Positions 32,392 through 42,580 of a stretch of 64,000 nucleotides of DNA are shown piece after piece (the stretch's first letter is position 1; every line of letters begins with the position of its first letter). Origin of the DNA: Streptomyces sp. LUP47B (GTDB taxonomy: Bacteria; Actinomycetota; Actinomycetes; Streptomycetales; Streptomycetaceae); the NCBI RefSeq assembly GCF_001746295.1, contig NZ_MJAH01000011.1, positions 185,188-249,187 on the forward strand. The letters run 5' to 3'. The notes under the pieces were generated by a model that was not told the DNA's origin, did no database searches, and saw only the letters and a program-made list of their open reading frames with translations. Both the position numbers and the translations under genes were made by a program.

Positions 32392-33405
32392 ATGACGGAC
32401 GCTACGGCTACGACAGACCTCGACGTCAGGCTCGAGAAGCACCGCACGGAGCTGATGGGGTACTGCTACCGCATGCTCGGTTCCTCCTTCGAGGCCGAGG
32501 ACGCGGTGCAGGACACGATGGTGCGGGCCTGGCGGAGCTACGACAGGTTCGAGGGCCGTTCCAGCCTCCGCTCCTGGTTGTACCGGATCGCGACCAACGT
32601 CTGCCTGGACATGCTGACGGCGGGCAACAAGCGCGCCCGCCCCATGGACCTCACCGAGTCGACGCCGCTTGCCCAGGCCGTCCTCTCCCCCCGCCCCGAC
32701 CACACCTGGCTGGAGCCGATGCCGGACAACCGCATCCTGCCGACGGTCGAGGACCCGGCCGAGGCGGCGGTCGCCAAGGAGACCGTGCGGCTCGCCTTCA
32801 TGGCCGCCCTGCAGCAACTGCCGCCCAAGCAGCGCGCGGTGCTGATCCTGCGCGAGGTGCTGGCGTGGAAGGCGAGCGAGGTCGCCGAACTGCTCGACAC
32901 CTCCGTCGCCTCGGTCAACAGCGCCCTCCAGCGGGCCCGCGCCACCCTCGCCGAGCGGGAGGAGCGGGGCGCCGACGCGGCCGTGTCCGACCCGCTGGAC
33001 GAGGAGCAGCAGAAGCTCCTGGACCGCTATGTGAAGGCGTTCGAGGGCTACGACATGACCGCCCTGACGGCTCTCCTCCACGAGGACGCCATCATGACGA
33101 TGCCGCCGTTCGACCTCTGGCTGACGGGCCACGACGACATCACGGGCTTCATGACGACCCTGGGCTCGGCCTGCGAAGGCTCACGTCTGGTGCCGGTGCA
33201 GGTCAACGGCCTGCCGGGGTTCGCGCAGTACAAGCCGGACCCGGAGAAGGGCGGTCACATCCCCTGGGCGGTACAGGTGCTGGAGATCTCAGACGGCCGG
33301 CTCACCGGGTTCCACTTCTTCCTCGACACCCAGCGCTGGTTCCCCCTGTTCGGACTGCCCCTCCACCTCGAAGCGGAGGCCGACGAGGTCGAGGAGGGCG
33401 TGTAG
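32392..33405 (+). CDS. ECF sigma factor with C-terminal SnoaL-like domain (SigG/SigJ type)
   Basis: The 337-residue protein has sigma region 2 (LMGYCYRMLGSSFEAEDAVQ, then DTMVRAWRSYDRFEG), region 4 (LPPKQRAVLILREVLAWKAS, then EVAELLDTSVASVNSALQRA), and a C-terminal ~130-residue SnoaL/NTF2-like domain (LLHEDAIMTMPPFDLWLTG). Such built-in domains replace an anti-sigma factor and modulate core binding. The 3' 117 bases overlap, antisense, the STAS-protein gene. Confidence 0.87.
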   Translation: MTDATATTDLDVRLEKHRTELMGYCYRMLGSSFEAEDAVQDTMVRAWRSYDRFEGRSSLRSWLYRIATNVCLDMLTAGNKRARPMDLTESTPLAQAVLSPRPDHTWLEPMPDNRILPTVEDPAEAAVAKETVRLAFMAALQQLPPKQRAVLILREVLAWKASEVAELLDTSVASVNSALQRARATLAEREERGADAAVSDPLDEEQQKLLDRYVKAFEGYDMTALTALLHEDAIMTMPPFDLWLTGHDDITGFMTTLGSACEGSRLVPVQVNGLPGFAQYKPDPEKGGHIPWAVQVLEISDGRLTGFHFFLDTQRWFPLFGLPLHLEAEADEVEEGV

Positions 33406-33759
33406 CCCGGGGTCCGGGTCGCGCAGCCTGATCCGGCCCCCGGCGCGCCGGGCCGCGAGCTGGAGCCGGGCGAGCAGCTCGACCGTGCCGAGCCCCGGCG
33501 GCCCGAGCCCGGCGACATCGCACACCACCACGTCGGTACGGCTCGCCCGCAGCAGCGCCCCGACCTCGTCGCTCAGCCCCGTCACCTCGTCCCGGGTGAC
33601 GGGGCCGGCCAGCACGAGTACAGCGGGTGTCATGGCGTCCACGATCGGTAGACCGGGCGGGCGGGCGTAACTCATCGGCCGACGCCCCGTCCGCGCGGGC
33701 AGGATCACGTTGACCAGCGGGCCGTCTTCCCGCGAGGGTTGCCTGTATGCGCCACCCAT
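33289..33759 (-). CDS. STAS-domain protein (anti-sigma antagonist-like)
   Basis: The 156-residue protein has a STAS/MlaB-like core (AVLVLAGPVTRDEVTGLSDE, then VVCDVAGLGPPGLGTVELLA). The position that is usually phosphorylatable Ser/Thr reads Pro-Gly, so partner-switch phosphorylation is doubtful. The acidic C-terminal tail is encoded antisense to the end of the ECF sigma gene. ATG at 33759 follows AAGG; a GTG two codons upstream is also possible. Confidence 0.7.
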   Translation of the reverse strand: MGGAYRQPSREDGPLVNVILPARTGRRPMSYARPPGLPIVDAMTPAVLVLAGPVTRDEVTGLSDEVGALLRASRTDVVVCDVAGLGPPGLGTVELLARLQLAARRAGGRIRLRDPDPGLHALLDLVGLRFEVEGQSEQGEPALGVEEEVEPGEPAV

Positions 33760-33808
33760 CAGCACCTTCCTGGATACGGCACGCCCTCCTCACCCTTGAG
33801 GAGTCCCC

Positions 33809-34732
33809 GTGCAGGGAGTGCTGACCGGTTTCGCGGTCATCGCGGTGGTCATCGGGGTCGGCTACCTCATCGGCTTGCGCGGCTACCTCGGCGACCAGGG
33901 CCGGGAGGTCCTCACCAAGCTGGCCTTCCATGTGGCGTCCCCCGCCCTGCTGTTCACGACGCTGGCGCGGGCCGATCTGTCGGTGATCTTCTCCAGCCGG
34001 TTGCTGGTGACCGCGCTCAGCACGGCGGCGGCGGCGGGCGTCTTCGTGGCGGTGGGTGTCGCACGCGGCTGGGGGCTGGGCCGTACGACGATCGGCGCGC
34101 TGTGCTCGTCCTACGTCAACTCCGGCAACCTCGGCATCCCGATCGCGGTGTACGTCCTCGGTGACGCGTCGCTCGTGGCGCCGGTGCTGCTGTTCCAGCT
34201 GGTGGGGGTGACCCCGGTCGCGCTGACCGTCCTGGACCTGGCGTCGGGCAACGGGGAGAAGGGCCCGCTGTGGCGGAGACTCCTGACCCCGCTCCGCAAT
34301 CCGATCGCGGTCGGCTCGCTGGCCGGTGTGGCGGTCTCGGCGGCCGGTCTGAAGGTCCCGGCCCCCGTCATGGACCCCCTGACCCTGATCGGCGGCATGT
34401 CGGTACCGGCCGTCCTCCTCGCCTTCGGCATCTCCCTGTGCGGCAGCACGATGCCCGGCCGGGGCCCGGACCGGCAGCTCGTCCTGCTGTCGGTCGCGCT
34501 GAAGTCGGTGGGGCAGCCCGCGGTGGCCTGGGCACTGGCGGCCGGGGTCTTCGGCCTGCACGGGGCCCAGCTCCTCGACGTGGTGGTGACATCGGCCCTG
34601 CCGGCCGCGCAGAACCTCTACACGTACGCCTCCACCTACGGCGTGGGCGAGCGGCTGGCCCGCGACTCGATTTTGGTGTCGACGGTGTTGTCGGTGCCGG
34701 TGCTGGTGGTCGTGGCGGCGTTGTTGGGGTGA
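33809..34732 (+). CDS. AEC family transporter (auxin efflux carrier-like)
   Basis: The 307-residue protein has about 10 membrane helices in two repeats and the family features KLAFHVASPALLF, SSYVNSGNLGIPIAVYVLG, ALPAAQNLYTYAS. AEC carriers export organic acids such as malate. GTG at 33809 is preceded by GAGGAG. Its last 97 bases overlap the convergent Uma2 gene. Confidence 0.85.
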   Translation: MQGVLTGFAVIAVVIGVGYLIGLRGYLGDQGREVLTKLAFHVASPALLFTTLARADLSVIFSSRLLVTALSTAAAAGVFVAVGVARGWGLGRTTIGALCSSYVNSGNLGIPIAVYVLGDASLVAPVLLFQLVGVTPVALTVLDLASGNGEKGPLWRRLLTPLRNPIAVGSLAGVAVSAAGLKVPAPVMDPLTLIGGMSVPAVLLAFGISLCGSTMPGRGPDRQLVLLSVALKSVGQPAVAWALAAGVFGLHGAQLLDVVVTSALPAAQNLYTYASTYGVGERLARDSILVSTVLSVPVLVVVAALLG

Positions 34733-35325
34733 GCGAAGTATCCGGTGTCGAGGGTGACGGCGAACGGCTCGGGCAGGGTGACCAGGTCGCCGAACCCGTA
34801 GGTCCCAAGGACGCGGTAGGCACCGTCTCTCGGTTCTCCGTAGAGCGTGACGGCAGGTCCGTCAGGTGCCAGGCGGTCGACGAGAAGATAGAGCGGGACA
34901 CCGGCGTCGGCGTAGCCGATGGTCTTCGTCGTCCGGTCGTGGAGTGCGGTGGTCTCCGAGGCGATCTCCACGACGAGTTCGGCGGTGTCCAAGCACACCA
35001 GCCCGTCGCCCGCGCGTAGCGCCTCCCGGGGGACGACCGCGAGGTCGGGGGCGAACAGCCCGAGCCGGGACGGCACAGCCATGGCCAGCCTCTGGTAGAC
35101 GCCCCAGCCCTCCGGGATCGCTTCATACAGGCGCCGCTGCATTCGCTCCACGATGCCGTGGTGAGTCCCCGCCGAGTAGGGCGTCACGGTGATCAGCCCT
35201 GCCAGGATCTCCACTCGGCAACCCTTGGGGACGTCCGTCCGCTGCCAGACCCAGACCAGTTCGTCCCACTCGTTGTCTGCCATGACGTAGTCGCCGTCGT
35301 GCTCATCCATGGGGACAGCAAACAT
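34636..35325 (-). CDS. Uma2 family (DUF820) PD-(D/E)XK nuclease-like protein
   Basis: The protein shows the Uma2 order: VEILAGLITVTPYSAGTHHG, RLGLFAPDLAVVPREAL (catalytic Asp) and LVVEIASETTALHDRTTK (E-x-x plus Lys), then YLLVDR. These proteins are expanded in Streptomyces, and their biological role is unclear. The C-terminal ~35 residues, low in complexity, are antisense to the AEC transporter. Start is uncertain: ATG codons at 35325, 35310 and 35283 are all in frame without a good ribosome site. Confidence 0.75.
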   Translation of the reverse strand: MFAVPMDEHDGDYVMADNEWDELVWVWQRTDVPKGCRVEILAGLITVTPYSAGTHHGIVERMQRRLYEAIPEGWGVYQRLAMAVPSRLGLFAPDLAVVPREALRAGDGLVCLDTAELVVEIASETTALHDRTTKTIGYADAGVPLYLLVDRLAPDGPAVTLYGEPRDGAYRVLGTYGFGDLVTLPEPFAVTLDTGYFAHPNNAATTTSTGTDNTVDTKIESRASRSPTP

Positions 35326-35328
35326 GCC

Positions 35329-35363
35329 GAACGGGACCGGCGCAGATTCACCGGTCCCGTTCA
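35329..35363 (-). terminator. Hairpin after thymidine phosphorylase
   Basis: GAACGGGACCGG pairs perfectly with CCGGTCCCGTTC across 10 bases, 18 bases beyond the deoA stop on the minus strand. The following minus-strand sequence is only moderately T-rich (ATGTTTGC). Confidence 0.75.
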
Positions 35364-35380
35364 CTCAAAGGAACCCCCGG

Positions 35381-36664
<1,284 letters not shown>

Positions 36665-36685
36665 GCAGGGCTTTCCTTCCGGGAA

Positions 36686-37087
36686 TTACTTGGTGAGATG
36701 CCCCGGCCCGAAGGCCTGCGGCAGCATCTCCGACAGCGGCAGGATCCCCGCCGGGGTCTCCATGAGCAGTTCGGGGCCGCCGAACTCGTACAGCAGCTGC
36801 CGGCAACGGCCGCAGGGGACGAGGATCTCGCCCCCGCCGTCGACGCAGGTGAAGTGGGTGAGACGGCCGCCGCCCGTGTTCTGCAGCTCCGAGACCAGAC
36901 CGCACTCGGCGCACAGGCCGAGGCCGTAGGAGGCGTTCTCGACGTTGCAACCGGTGACCGTACGGCCGTCGTCGACCAGGGCGGCCACGCCGACCGGGTA
37001 GCCGGAGTACGGGGCGTACGCCCGGGACATGGCGTCCCGGGCCCGCTCGCGCAGCGACTCCCAGTCGACGTCGGACCGCGCGGTCAC
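36686..37087 (-). CDS. cdd: Cytidine deaminase
   Basis: This 133-residue zinc enzyme deaminates (deoxy)cytidine to (deoxy)uridine. Motifs are substrate-binding GCNVENASYG, catalytic CAE in LCAECGLVSE and the zinc cysteines of PCGRCRQ. GTG at 37087 overlaps the upstream permease stop by 4 bases (GTGA), giving a coupled importer-salvage operon. The short length fits the tetrameric class. Confidence 0.93.
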   Translation of the reverse strand: MTARSDVDWESLRERARDAMSRAYAPYSGYPVGVAALVDDGRTVTGCNVENASYGLGLCAECGLVSELQNTGGGRLTHFTCVDGGGEILVPCGRCRQLLYEFGGPELLMETPAGILPLSEMLPQAFGPGHLTK

Positions 37088-38367
37088 TTGCCCTGGCCCT
37101 TGCGGTAGCGCATGCCGTCCGCCTTGGGCATCCGCAGGCGCTGCGCGGACAGCGACAGCACGAGCAGCGTGACGACGTACGGGGTGGCGCCCACGAAGTC
37201 GCTCGGTACCTCGTCGGTGACCAGGTACCAGACCAGGACGCCCGCGGCCACCATGAGGCTGATGCCGCCCTGCCAGTGCGCCTTCTTGTACAGCTTCCAG
37301 CCGCCCATCGCCAGGAGCAGCACGAACAGCAGGAGCAGCAGCGCGTGGACGGTCTCGCCGCCGTTGCGCAGCTGGAGCGCGTCGGAGTAGCCGAACAGGC
37401 CCGCGCCCATGGCGAGTCCGCCCGGCCGCCAGTTGCCGAAGATCATGGCCGCGAGGCCGATGTAGCCGCGTCCGCCGGTCTGGCCCTCCAGGTAGGTGTG
37501 CGAGGTGACCAGGGCCAGGAAGGCGCCACCGAGGCCGGCGAGGCCGCCGGAGACGGCCACGGCCATGTACTTGTACTTGTAGACGTTGACGCCGAGGGAC
37601 TCGGCGGCGATCGGGTTCTCGCCGCAGGAGCGCAGCCGCAGACCGAACGCGGTGCGCCACAGCAGCCACCAGCTGCCGACGAACAGCGCGACCGCCAGGA
37701 CCGTCACGATGGACAGGTCGGTGAACAGACCGCCGAGGATGCCCGCGATGTCGGAGATCAGGAACCAGTGGTGGTTCTCGATGGAGTGCAGCCCGCTCGA
37801 GACGCCCGGGACGTCGAAGCTGGGCAGCGAGTCCACCGGCGGGGACTGCTTGGGGTTGCCGCCCGCGTCCGCCGCCTTGCCGTCCACGAAGAAGAGCTTG
37901 GCGAGGTACTGGGTGGTGCCGAGCGCGAGGAGGTTGATCGCGACACCGGAGACGATGTGGTCGACGCCGAAGGTGACGGTCGCGACCGCGTGCAGCAGAC
38001 CGCCCACGACACCGAAGCCGACGCCGCACAGGAGGCCGAGCCAGGGGCTGGACTGCCAGCCGATCCAGCCGGCACCGAAGGTGCCGAGGATCATCATGCC
38101 CTCGAGGCCGATGTTGACCACGCCGGACCGCTCGGACCACAGACCGGCGAGGCCCGCGAGGCCGATCGGCACGGCGAGGCTGAGCGCCGCGGAGACCTGG
38201 CCCTCGGAGGTGAGCTGGTCGGAGCCGGAGATGACGCGGACCGCGGCGACGAGCAGCAGCGCACCGGCGACGATCATGAGGATCTGGCCGAGCGAGCGGC
38301 CCGACCGGGTGGGGGTGTCCACCTTGGGTGCCGCGGGGGGCGGCGTGTCGGTCATCGTGGCAGTCAT
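37084..38367 (-). CDS. Nucleoside ABC transporter permease 2
   Basis: This 427-residue inner-membrane protein belongs to the BPD_transp_2 family, of the kind paired with BMP lipoproteins. Recognisable segments are SERSGVVNIGLEGMMILGTF, GVDHIVSGVAINLLALG and SCGENPIAAESLGVNV. It forms the channel together with the preceding permease. The ATG shares a base with the upstream stop (TGATG), and the stop overlaps cdd. The extra C-terminal helices are usual for this subgroup. Confidence 0.88.
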   Translation of the reverse strand: MTATMTDTPPPAAPKVDTPTRSGRSLGQILMIVAGALLLVAAVRVISGSDQLTSEGQVSAALSLAVPIGLAGLAGLWSERSGVVNIGLEGMMILGTFGAGWIGWQSSPWLGLLCGVGFGVVGGLLHAVATVTFGVDHIVSGVAINLLALGTTQYLAKLFFVDGKAADAGGNPKQSPPVDSLPSFDVPGVSSGLHSIENHHWFLISDIAGILGGLFTDLSIVTVLAVALFVGSWWLLWRTAFGLRLRSCGENPIAAESLGVNVYKYKYMAVAVSGGLAGLGGAFLALVTSHTYLEGQTGGRGYIGLAAMIFGNWRPGGLAMGAGLFGYSDALQLRNGGETVHALLLLLFVLLLAMGGWKLYKKAHWQGGISLMVAAGVLVWYLVTDEVPSDFVGATPYVVTLLVLSLSAQRLRMPKADGMRYRKGQGK

Positions 38368-39494
38368 CACGCCACCTCCTGCTTCTGGGTCGGGGCTGCG
38401 GCCTGCGCGGCGAGCTCGGCGCCGACCCGCTGCTGCTGGCGCCTGAGTCCGTAACGGCGTACGACTTCGTAGGCGATGACGACGGACAGGACGATGACGC
38501 CCTGGATCACGCCGAGGATCTCCTTGTCGTAGCCCTCGAACTCCAGGTGGTTGGTGGTGCGCTCGAGGAAGCCCCACAGCAGCGCGCCCAGCGCGATGCC
38601 GACCGGGTTGTTGCGGCCGAGCAGGGCGATGGCGATGCCGGTGAAGCCGATGCCTACGGGGAAGTCGTTGCTGAACTGGTGGCTGTCGTTGAGCAGGGTC
38701 GGCATGCCGATCAGGCCGGCCACCGCGCCCGAGATGAGCATGCTGGTGGCGATCATCTTCTTCACCGAGACACCGCTCGCGGCGGCGGCGCTCTCGGACT
38801 GGCCGACGGTGCGCAGGTCGAAGCCGAAGCGGGTGCGGCCGAGCACGAACCAGTACGCGATGCCGACGAGCACGGCGATGACGATGAAGCCCCACAGCAC
38901 GCCCGCGGCGCCGGTGTCGATCTGGAAGAAGTGCGAGGACGACGGCAGCGGCTTGGTGGAGACGACCGTGCCGCCGGCCTGGAGCTCGGCGAGCTTTCCG
39001 GGCTGGAGCAGATAGGCGATGATCGCGGTGGCGATCGCGTTGAGCATGATCGTCGAGATGACCTCGCTGACGCCGCGGGTCACCTTCAGAACGCCCGCGA
39101 TGCCCGCCCACACGGCGCCGGTGCCCATGGCGCACAGGATGATCAGCGGGATGGAGATCCAGCCCGGCGTGGTCAGCGCGCCGCCGAGGACGGCGGCGAA
39201 GAACGCGGCGATGCGGTACTGGCCGTCGACGCCGATGTTGAACAGGTTCATGCGGAAGCCGATGGCCACCGCGACACCCGCGAGGTAGTACGTCGTCGCC
39301 TTGTTGAGGATGTAGACCTGGCTGTCGCTGGCGGAGCCGTAGGTCAGCATGTCGCTGAAGGCGGCGCCCGGGTTCTTGCCGGTGGCGAGGATCACCAGGG
39401 TGGTGACGACGAGTGCGGCGACGACCGCGAGCAGCGGCGCCGCGATGCCGAGGAGCAGCCGCTCCTTGTCGATGCGTTGGGTCAGCTTGTTCAT
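38367..39494 (-). CDS. Nucleoside ABC transporter permease 1
   Basis: The 375-residue multi-pass permease has YYLAGVAVAIGFRMNLFNIG, VSEVISTIMLNAIA and TVGQSESAAAASGVSVKK. ATG at 39494 overlaps the ATPase stop by 4 bases (ATGA). A Gln/Ala-rich C-terminal tail follows the last helix. The longer open frame upstream is antisense-like read-through within the ATPase gene. Confidence 0.88.
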   Translation of the reverse strand: MNKLTQRIDKERLLLGIAAPLLAVVAALVVTTLVILATGKNPGAAFSDMLTYGSASDSQVYILNKATTYYLAGVAVAIGFRMNLFNIGVDGQYRIAAFFAAVLGGALTTPGWISIPLIILCAMGTGAVWAGIAGVLKVTRGVSEVISTIMLNAIATAIIAYLLQPGKLAELQAGGTVVSTKPLPSSSHFFQIDTGAAGVLWGFIVIAVLVGIAYWFVLGRTRFGFDLRTVGQSESAAAASGVSVKKMIATSMLISGAVAGLIGMPTLLNDSHQFSNDFPVGIGFTGIAIALLGRNNPVGIALGALLWGFLERTTNHLEFEGYDKEILGVIQGVIVLSVVIAYEVVRRYGLRRQQQRVGAELAAQAAAPTQKQEVA

Positions 39495-41104
39495 CGGGAG
39501 TCGTCCTCGTCGTCCTCGTCGTCCTCGGCGGAGACCGCTGCGGAGTCCCCTGCGGAGCCTTCTGCGTGCTCCAGGTGGCCGGTGGCCGCACCGGTCATGG
39601 CGGAGCCCAGCTCCTCGGGGGTGATGGTGGCGGGGTCGGCGTCGGCGACCAGTCGGCCGCGGTACATCACCCGCAGGGTGTCGGACAGGCCGATGAGCTC
39701 GTCCAGGTCCGCGGAGATCAGCAGCACGGCCAGGCCCTCGCGGCGGGCCTCGCGGATGTGGTCCCAGATCGCGGCCTGCGCGCCGACGTCCACACCGCGG
39801 GTGGGGTGGGCGGCGATGAGCAGCTTGGGCGCGTGGCTCATCTCGCGGCCGACGATCAGCTTCTGCTGGTTGCCGCCGGACAGCGAGGCGGCGGTGACGT
39901 CGATGCCGGGGGTGCGGACGTCGTACGCCTGGATGATGCGCTCGGTGTCGGTGCGGGCCGCCTTGATGTCGAGGAGCTGGCCGCGGGAGTTGGGCTTCTC
40001 GCTGACATGGCCGAGGATGCGGTTCTCCCACAGCGGGGCCTCGAGGAGCAGACCGTGACGGTGCCGGTCCTCGGGGATGTAGCCGACACCGGACTCTCGG
40101 CGGTGGCGGGTGGGCACGTGGGAGATGTCGGTGCCGTCGAGGGTGACCGTGCCGGAGTCGGGGTCGCGGATGCCCATGATGGCCTCGACCAGCTCGGACT
40201 GGCCGTTGCCCTCCACACCGGCGATCCCGAGGACCTCGCCCTTGTGGATGGTGAAGGAGATGTCGTCGAGGATGATCCGCTCGACGCCGTCGAGGTCGGT
40301 CTGGGCCAGGCGCAGGCCGTCCAGCTTCAGCAGCGGGACGTCGGTGACCGTGGACTCCTCGGTCTCCGGGGTGGGCAGTTCGCTGCCCACCATCAGCTCG
40401 GCGAGCTGCTTGGTGTTGGTGTCGGCGGGCTTCACCGTGCCGACGGTGGTGCCGCGCCGGATGACGGTGATCTCGTCGGCCACCGACAGGACCTCGCCGA
40501 GCTTGTGGGAGATGAAGATGACGGTGAGGCCCTCGGCCTTGAGCTCGCGCAGGTTGTCGAAGAGGGCGTCGACCTCCTGGGGCACGAGGACGGCGGTGGG
40601 CTCGTCGAGGATCAGGGTCTTGGCGCCGCGGTAGAGGACCTTGAGGATCTCCACGCGCTGGCGGTCGGCGACGCCGAGCTCCTCCAGGAGGACGTCGGGG
40701 CGGACGTTCAGGTTGTACGCGTCGGAGATCTCCCTGATCTTCGCGCGGGCCTTGGCGCCGATGCCGTACAGCTTCTCCGCGCCCAGGACGACGTTCTCCA
40801 GGACGGTGAGGTTGTCGGCGAGCATGAAGTGCTGGTGCACCATGCCGATGCCGCGGGCGATGGCGTCGGCGGGGGTGTGGAAGGTGACCGTCTCGCCGTT
40901 GACCGTGATGGTGCCCTCGTCCGGCTGCTGCATGCCGTAGAGGATCTTCATCAGGGTGGACTTGCCGGCACCGTTCTCACCGCACAGAGCGTGCACGGTG
41001 CCCGTGCGGACGGTGATGTCGATGTCCTTGTTGGCGACGACGCCTGGGAATCGCTTGGTGATGCCGCGCAGTTCGACGGCAGCGGGAGGGCTGGACGCGT
41101 TGAT
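39491..41104 (-). CDS. Nucleoside ABC transporter ATP-binding protein (apparent ATC start)
   Basis: This double-ABC ATPase (about 537 residues) is of the RbsA/YufO type. Its first domain has Walker A GENGAGKST (about residues 42-50), signature LSVGDRQRVEILK-like GVADRQRVEILKVLYRG and Walker B LILDEPTAVL; the second has degenerate VEGNGQSE, SGGNQQKLIVGRE and HPTRGVDVG. The obligatory N-terminal strand (VELRGITKRFPGVVANKDI) is encoded upstream of the first GTG (40996), but no ATG, GTG or TTG precedes it in frame. ATC at 41104, 8 bases after AGGAG, is the best start; a CTG at 41071 is the alternative. Confidence 0.85.
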   Translation of the reverse strand: MNASSPPAAVELRGITKRFPGVVANKDIDITVRTGTVHALCGENGAGKSTLMKILYGMQQPDEGTITVNGETVTFHTPADAIARGIGMVHQHFMLADNLTVLENVVLGAEKLYGIGAKARAKIREISDAYNLNVRPDVLLEELGVADRQRVEILKVLYRGAKTLILDEPTAVLVPQEVDALFDNLRELKAEGLTVIFISHKLGEVLSVADEITVIRRGTTVGTVKPADTNTKQLAELMVGSELPTPETEESTVTDVPLLKLDGLRLAQTDLDGVERIILDDISFTIHKGEVLGIAGVEGNGQSELVEAIMGIRDPDSGTVTLDGTDISHVPTRHRRESGVGYIPEDRHRHGLLLEAPLWENRILGHVSEKPNSRGQLLDIKAARTDTERIIQAYDVRTPGIDVTAASLSGGNQQKLIVGREMSHAPKLLIAAHPTRGVDVGAQAAIWDHIREARREGLAVLLISADLDELIGLSDTLRVMYRGRLVADADPATITPEELGSAMTGAATGHLEHAEGSAGDSAAVSAEDDEDDEDDSR

Positions 41105-41178
41105 GGCGCACTCTCCTGAGGGAAAGGGGCTGCGTAGGGGAGGGCAGGCGTCGGCGACGCTAGCGCGGCAACTCCGTG

Positions 41179-41190
41179 CTACACGCGTAG
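41179..41190. promoter_or_regulatory. Nucleoside operator variant CTACACGCGTAG before ABC ATPase
   Basis: The site has 11 of 12 bases of the CTACGCGCGTAG palindrome. It lies 75 bases upstream of the ATPase start and about 15 bases before a TAGCGT -10-like element on the minus strand, so it overlaps the expected -35. Confidence 0.75.
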
Positions 41191-41207
41191 AGTTGACACA
41201 TTGTTAT

Positions 41208-41246
41208 GGCTCGACGAGGGGGTTGTCGAGGCCCCCTCGTCGAGCC
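41208..41246. terminator. Hairpin between BMP gene and ABC operon
   Basis: GGCTCGACGAGGGGG (41208-41222) pairs with CCCCCTCGTCGAGCC (41232-41246) 25 bases after the BMP stop. No T run follows, so it may attenuate more than terminate, giving more binding protein than membrane components. Confidence 0.75.
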
Positions 41247-41270
41247 CGGGTTCCGGCGGGAACCGTCAGG

Positions 41271-42329
41271 TCAGCTGGTCTTGACCTTGATGGTGCCGTC
41301 GACGATCTTCTTCTTCGCCTCGTCCAGCTTGGGCTGGATGTCGTCGATGAAGCCACCGCTGGTGGAGAGGCTGACACCGCCCTTGGCGAGGGAGTAGATC
41401 TGGTTGCCGGTCAGCGGCTTGCCGTCGTTGACGGACTTGATGAAGTCGTAGACGCCGACGTCGACGTTCTTGACCATCGAGGTCAAGATCGAGTTCTTGT
41501 ACTTGGCCAGGCCCGGGATGTTGTACTGGTCCGAGTCCACGCCGATGGCCCAGGCGCCCTTGACGCCGGAGACGGCCTCGATCGAGCCGTTGCCGGAGGA
41601 GCCGGCCGCGGCGTAGATCACGTCGACGCCGTTGTCGAGCATGCCGGACGCGGCCTCCTTGCCCTTGGCGGGGTCGGCGAAACCGGAGAAGTCCGAGCCA
41701 TGGGTCAGGTACTGGACGTCGACCTTGACCTTGGGGTTGGTGTCCTTGACGCCCTGGGCGTAGCCCGCCTCGAACTTCTTGATCAGCGGGGTGTCCACGC
41801 CGCCGATGAAGCCGACGTGGTCCTTCTTGGTCTTCAGCGCCGCGGCGACACCGGCCAGGTAGGAACCCTGCTCCTCGGTGAAGGTGATGCTGTCGACGTT
41901 CGTGGCCTTCGCGACCGAGTCGATGAGGCCGAAGTTGACCTTCGGGTACTTGGGAGCGACCTTGTCGACCGAGGTGGCGTAGGAGAAGCCGACGGCGACG
42001 ATCGGGTTGTAGCCGGCGTCCGCCAGGTCGGTCAGGCGCTGCTCGCGGTCGGCCTCCGTGTCGGAGCTCTTGGCGGTCAGCTCCTTGAGGGAACCGCCGA
42101 ACGCCTTCGCGGCCTTGTCGGCACCGCGCGCGGCGGAGTCGTTGAAGGAGCGGTCACCACGGCCGCCGACGTCGTAGGCGAGACCGATCTTGATACCGCC
42201 CTTGCTGCTGCCGGCGGAGGCGGACGACGAGCTGTCGTTGTCCGAGGAAGTGCTGCCACAGGCTGTGGCAGTCATTGCGAGAGCTGCGGTGGCGATACAC
42301 GCAGCGGAAAGCTTGGCTACCCGGCGCAC
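41271..42329 (-). CDS. BMP-family nucleoside-binding lipoprotein
   Basis: This substrate-binding protein serves the adjacent ABC importer. A lipoprotein signal (RRVAKLSAACIATAALAMTA, then ACGS with lipobox Cys) is followed by a Ser-rich linker and the BMP fold: IGLAYDVGGRGDRSFNDSA, AVGFSYATSVDKVAPKYP, EEQGSYLAGVAAAL, HVGFIGGVD, VIYAAAGSSGNG and IGVDSDQ. BMP proteins bind purine or other nucleosides. GTG at 42329 follows AAGGAG (352 residues). A promoter overlapped by an operator variant lies about 105 bases upstream. Confidence 0.92.
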   Translation of the reverse strand: MRRVAKLSAACIATAALAMTATACGSTSSDNDSSSSASAGSSKGGIKIGLAYDVGGRGDRSFNDSAARGADKAAKAFGGSLKELTAKSSDTEADREQRLTDLADAGYNPIVAVGFSYATSVDKVAPKYPKVNFGLIDSVAKATNVDSITFTEEQGSYLAGVAAALKTKKDHVGFIGGVDTPLIKKFEAGYAQGVKDTNPKVKVDVQYLTHGSDFSGFADPAKGKEAASGMLDNGVDVIYAAAGSSGNGSIEAVSGVKGAWAIGVDSDQYNIPGLAKYKNSILTSMVKNVDVGVYDFIKSVNDGKPLTGNQIYSLAKGGVSLSTSGGFIDDIQPKLDEAKKKIVDGTIKVKTS

Positions 42330-42433
42330 GGGAGGCTCCTTCACCTGACCTGAGCGCCTTGTCGGCGCTTCATGTGAGCACCATGCCAGTGCCCGGGCCT
42401 GTACGCCCCTGCGGCGTTGGCTTCGCGGCATCG

Positions 42434-42445
42434 TAACGCGCGTAG
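42434..42445. promoter_or_regulatory. Nucleoside operator variant TAACGCGCGTAG at BMP gene
   Basis: The site has 10 of 12 bases of the CTACGCGCGTAG palindrome. On the minus strand its end overlaps TACGAT, a -10-like hexamer upstream of the BMP lipoprotein gene. Confidence 0.7.
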
Positions 42446-42580
42446 ATGTCGGAAACAGACCTCTTCCGAAGCCGTTATCGATTCGAGGCAAACAGCGTCT
42501 GAACTCAGGCTCTTCCGCCGTCGCACACCGGGATTTCGATGTGCGCACAATTGGCTTACAACCATGTTGCGCCGGTCGGC

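Noticed and set aside
40996..40998. GTG as the start of the ABC ATPase
   Set aside because: It would remove the conserved N-terminal strand and begin only four codons before Walker A; no ribosome site precedes it.
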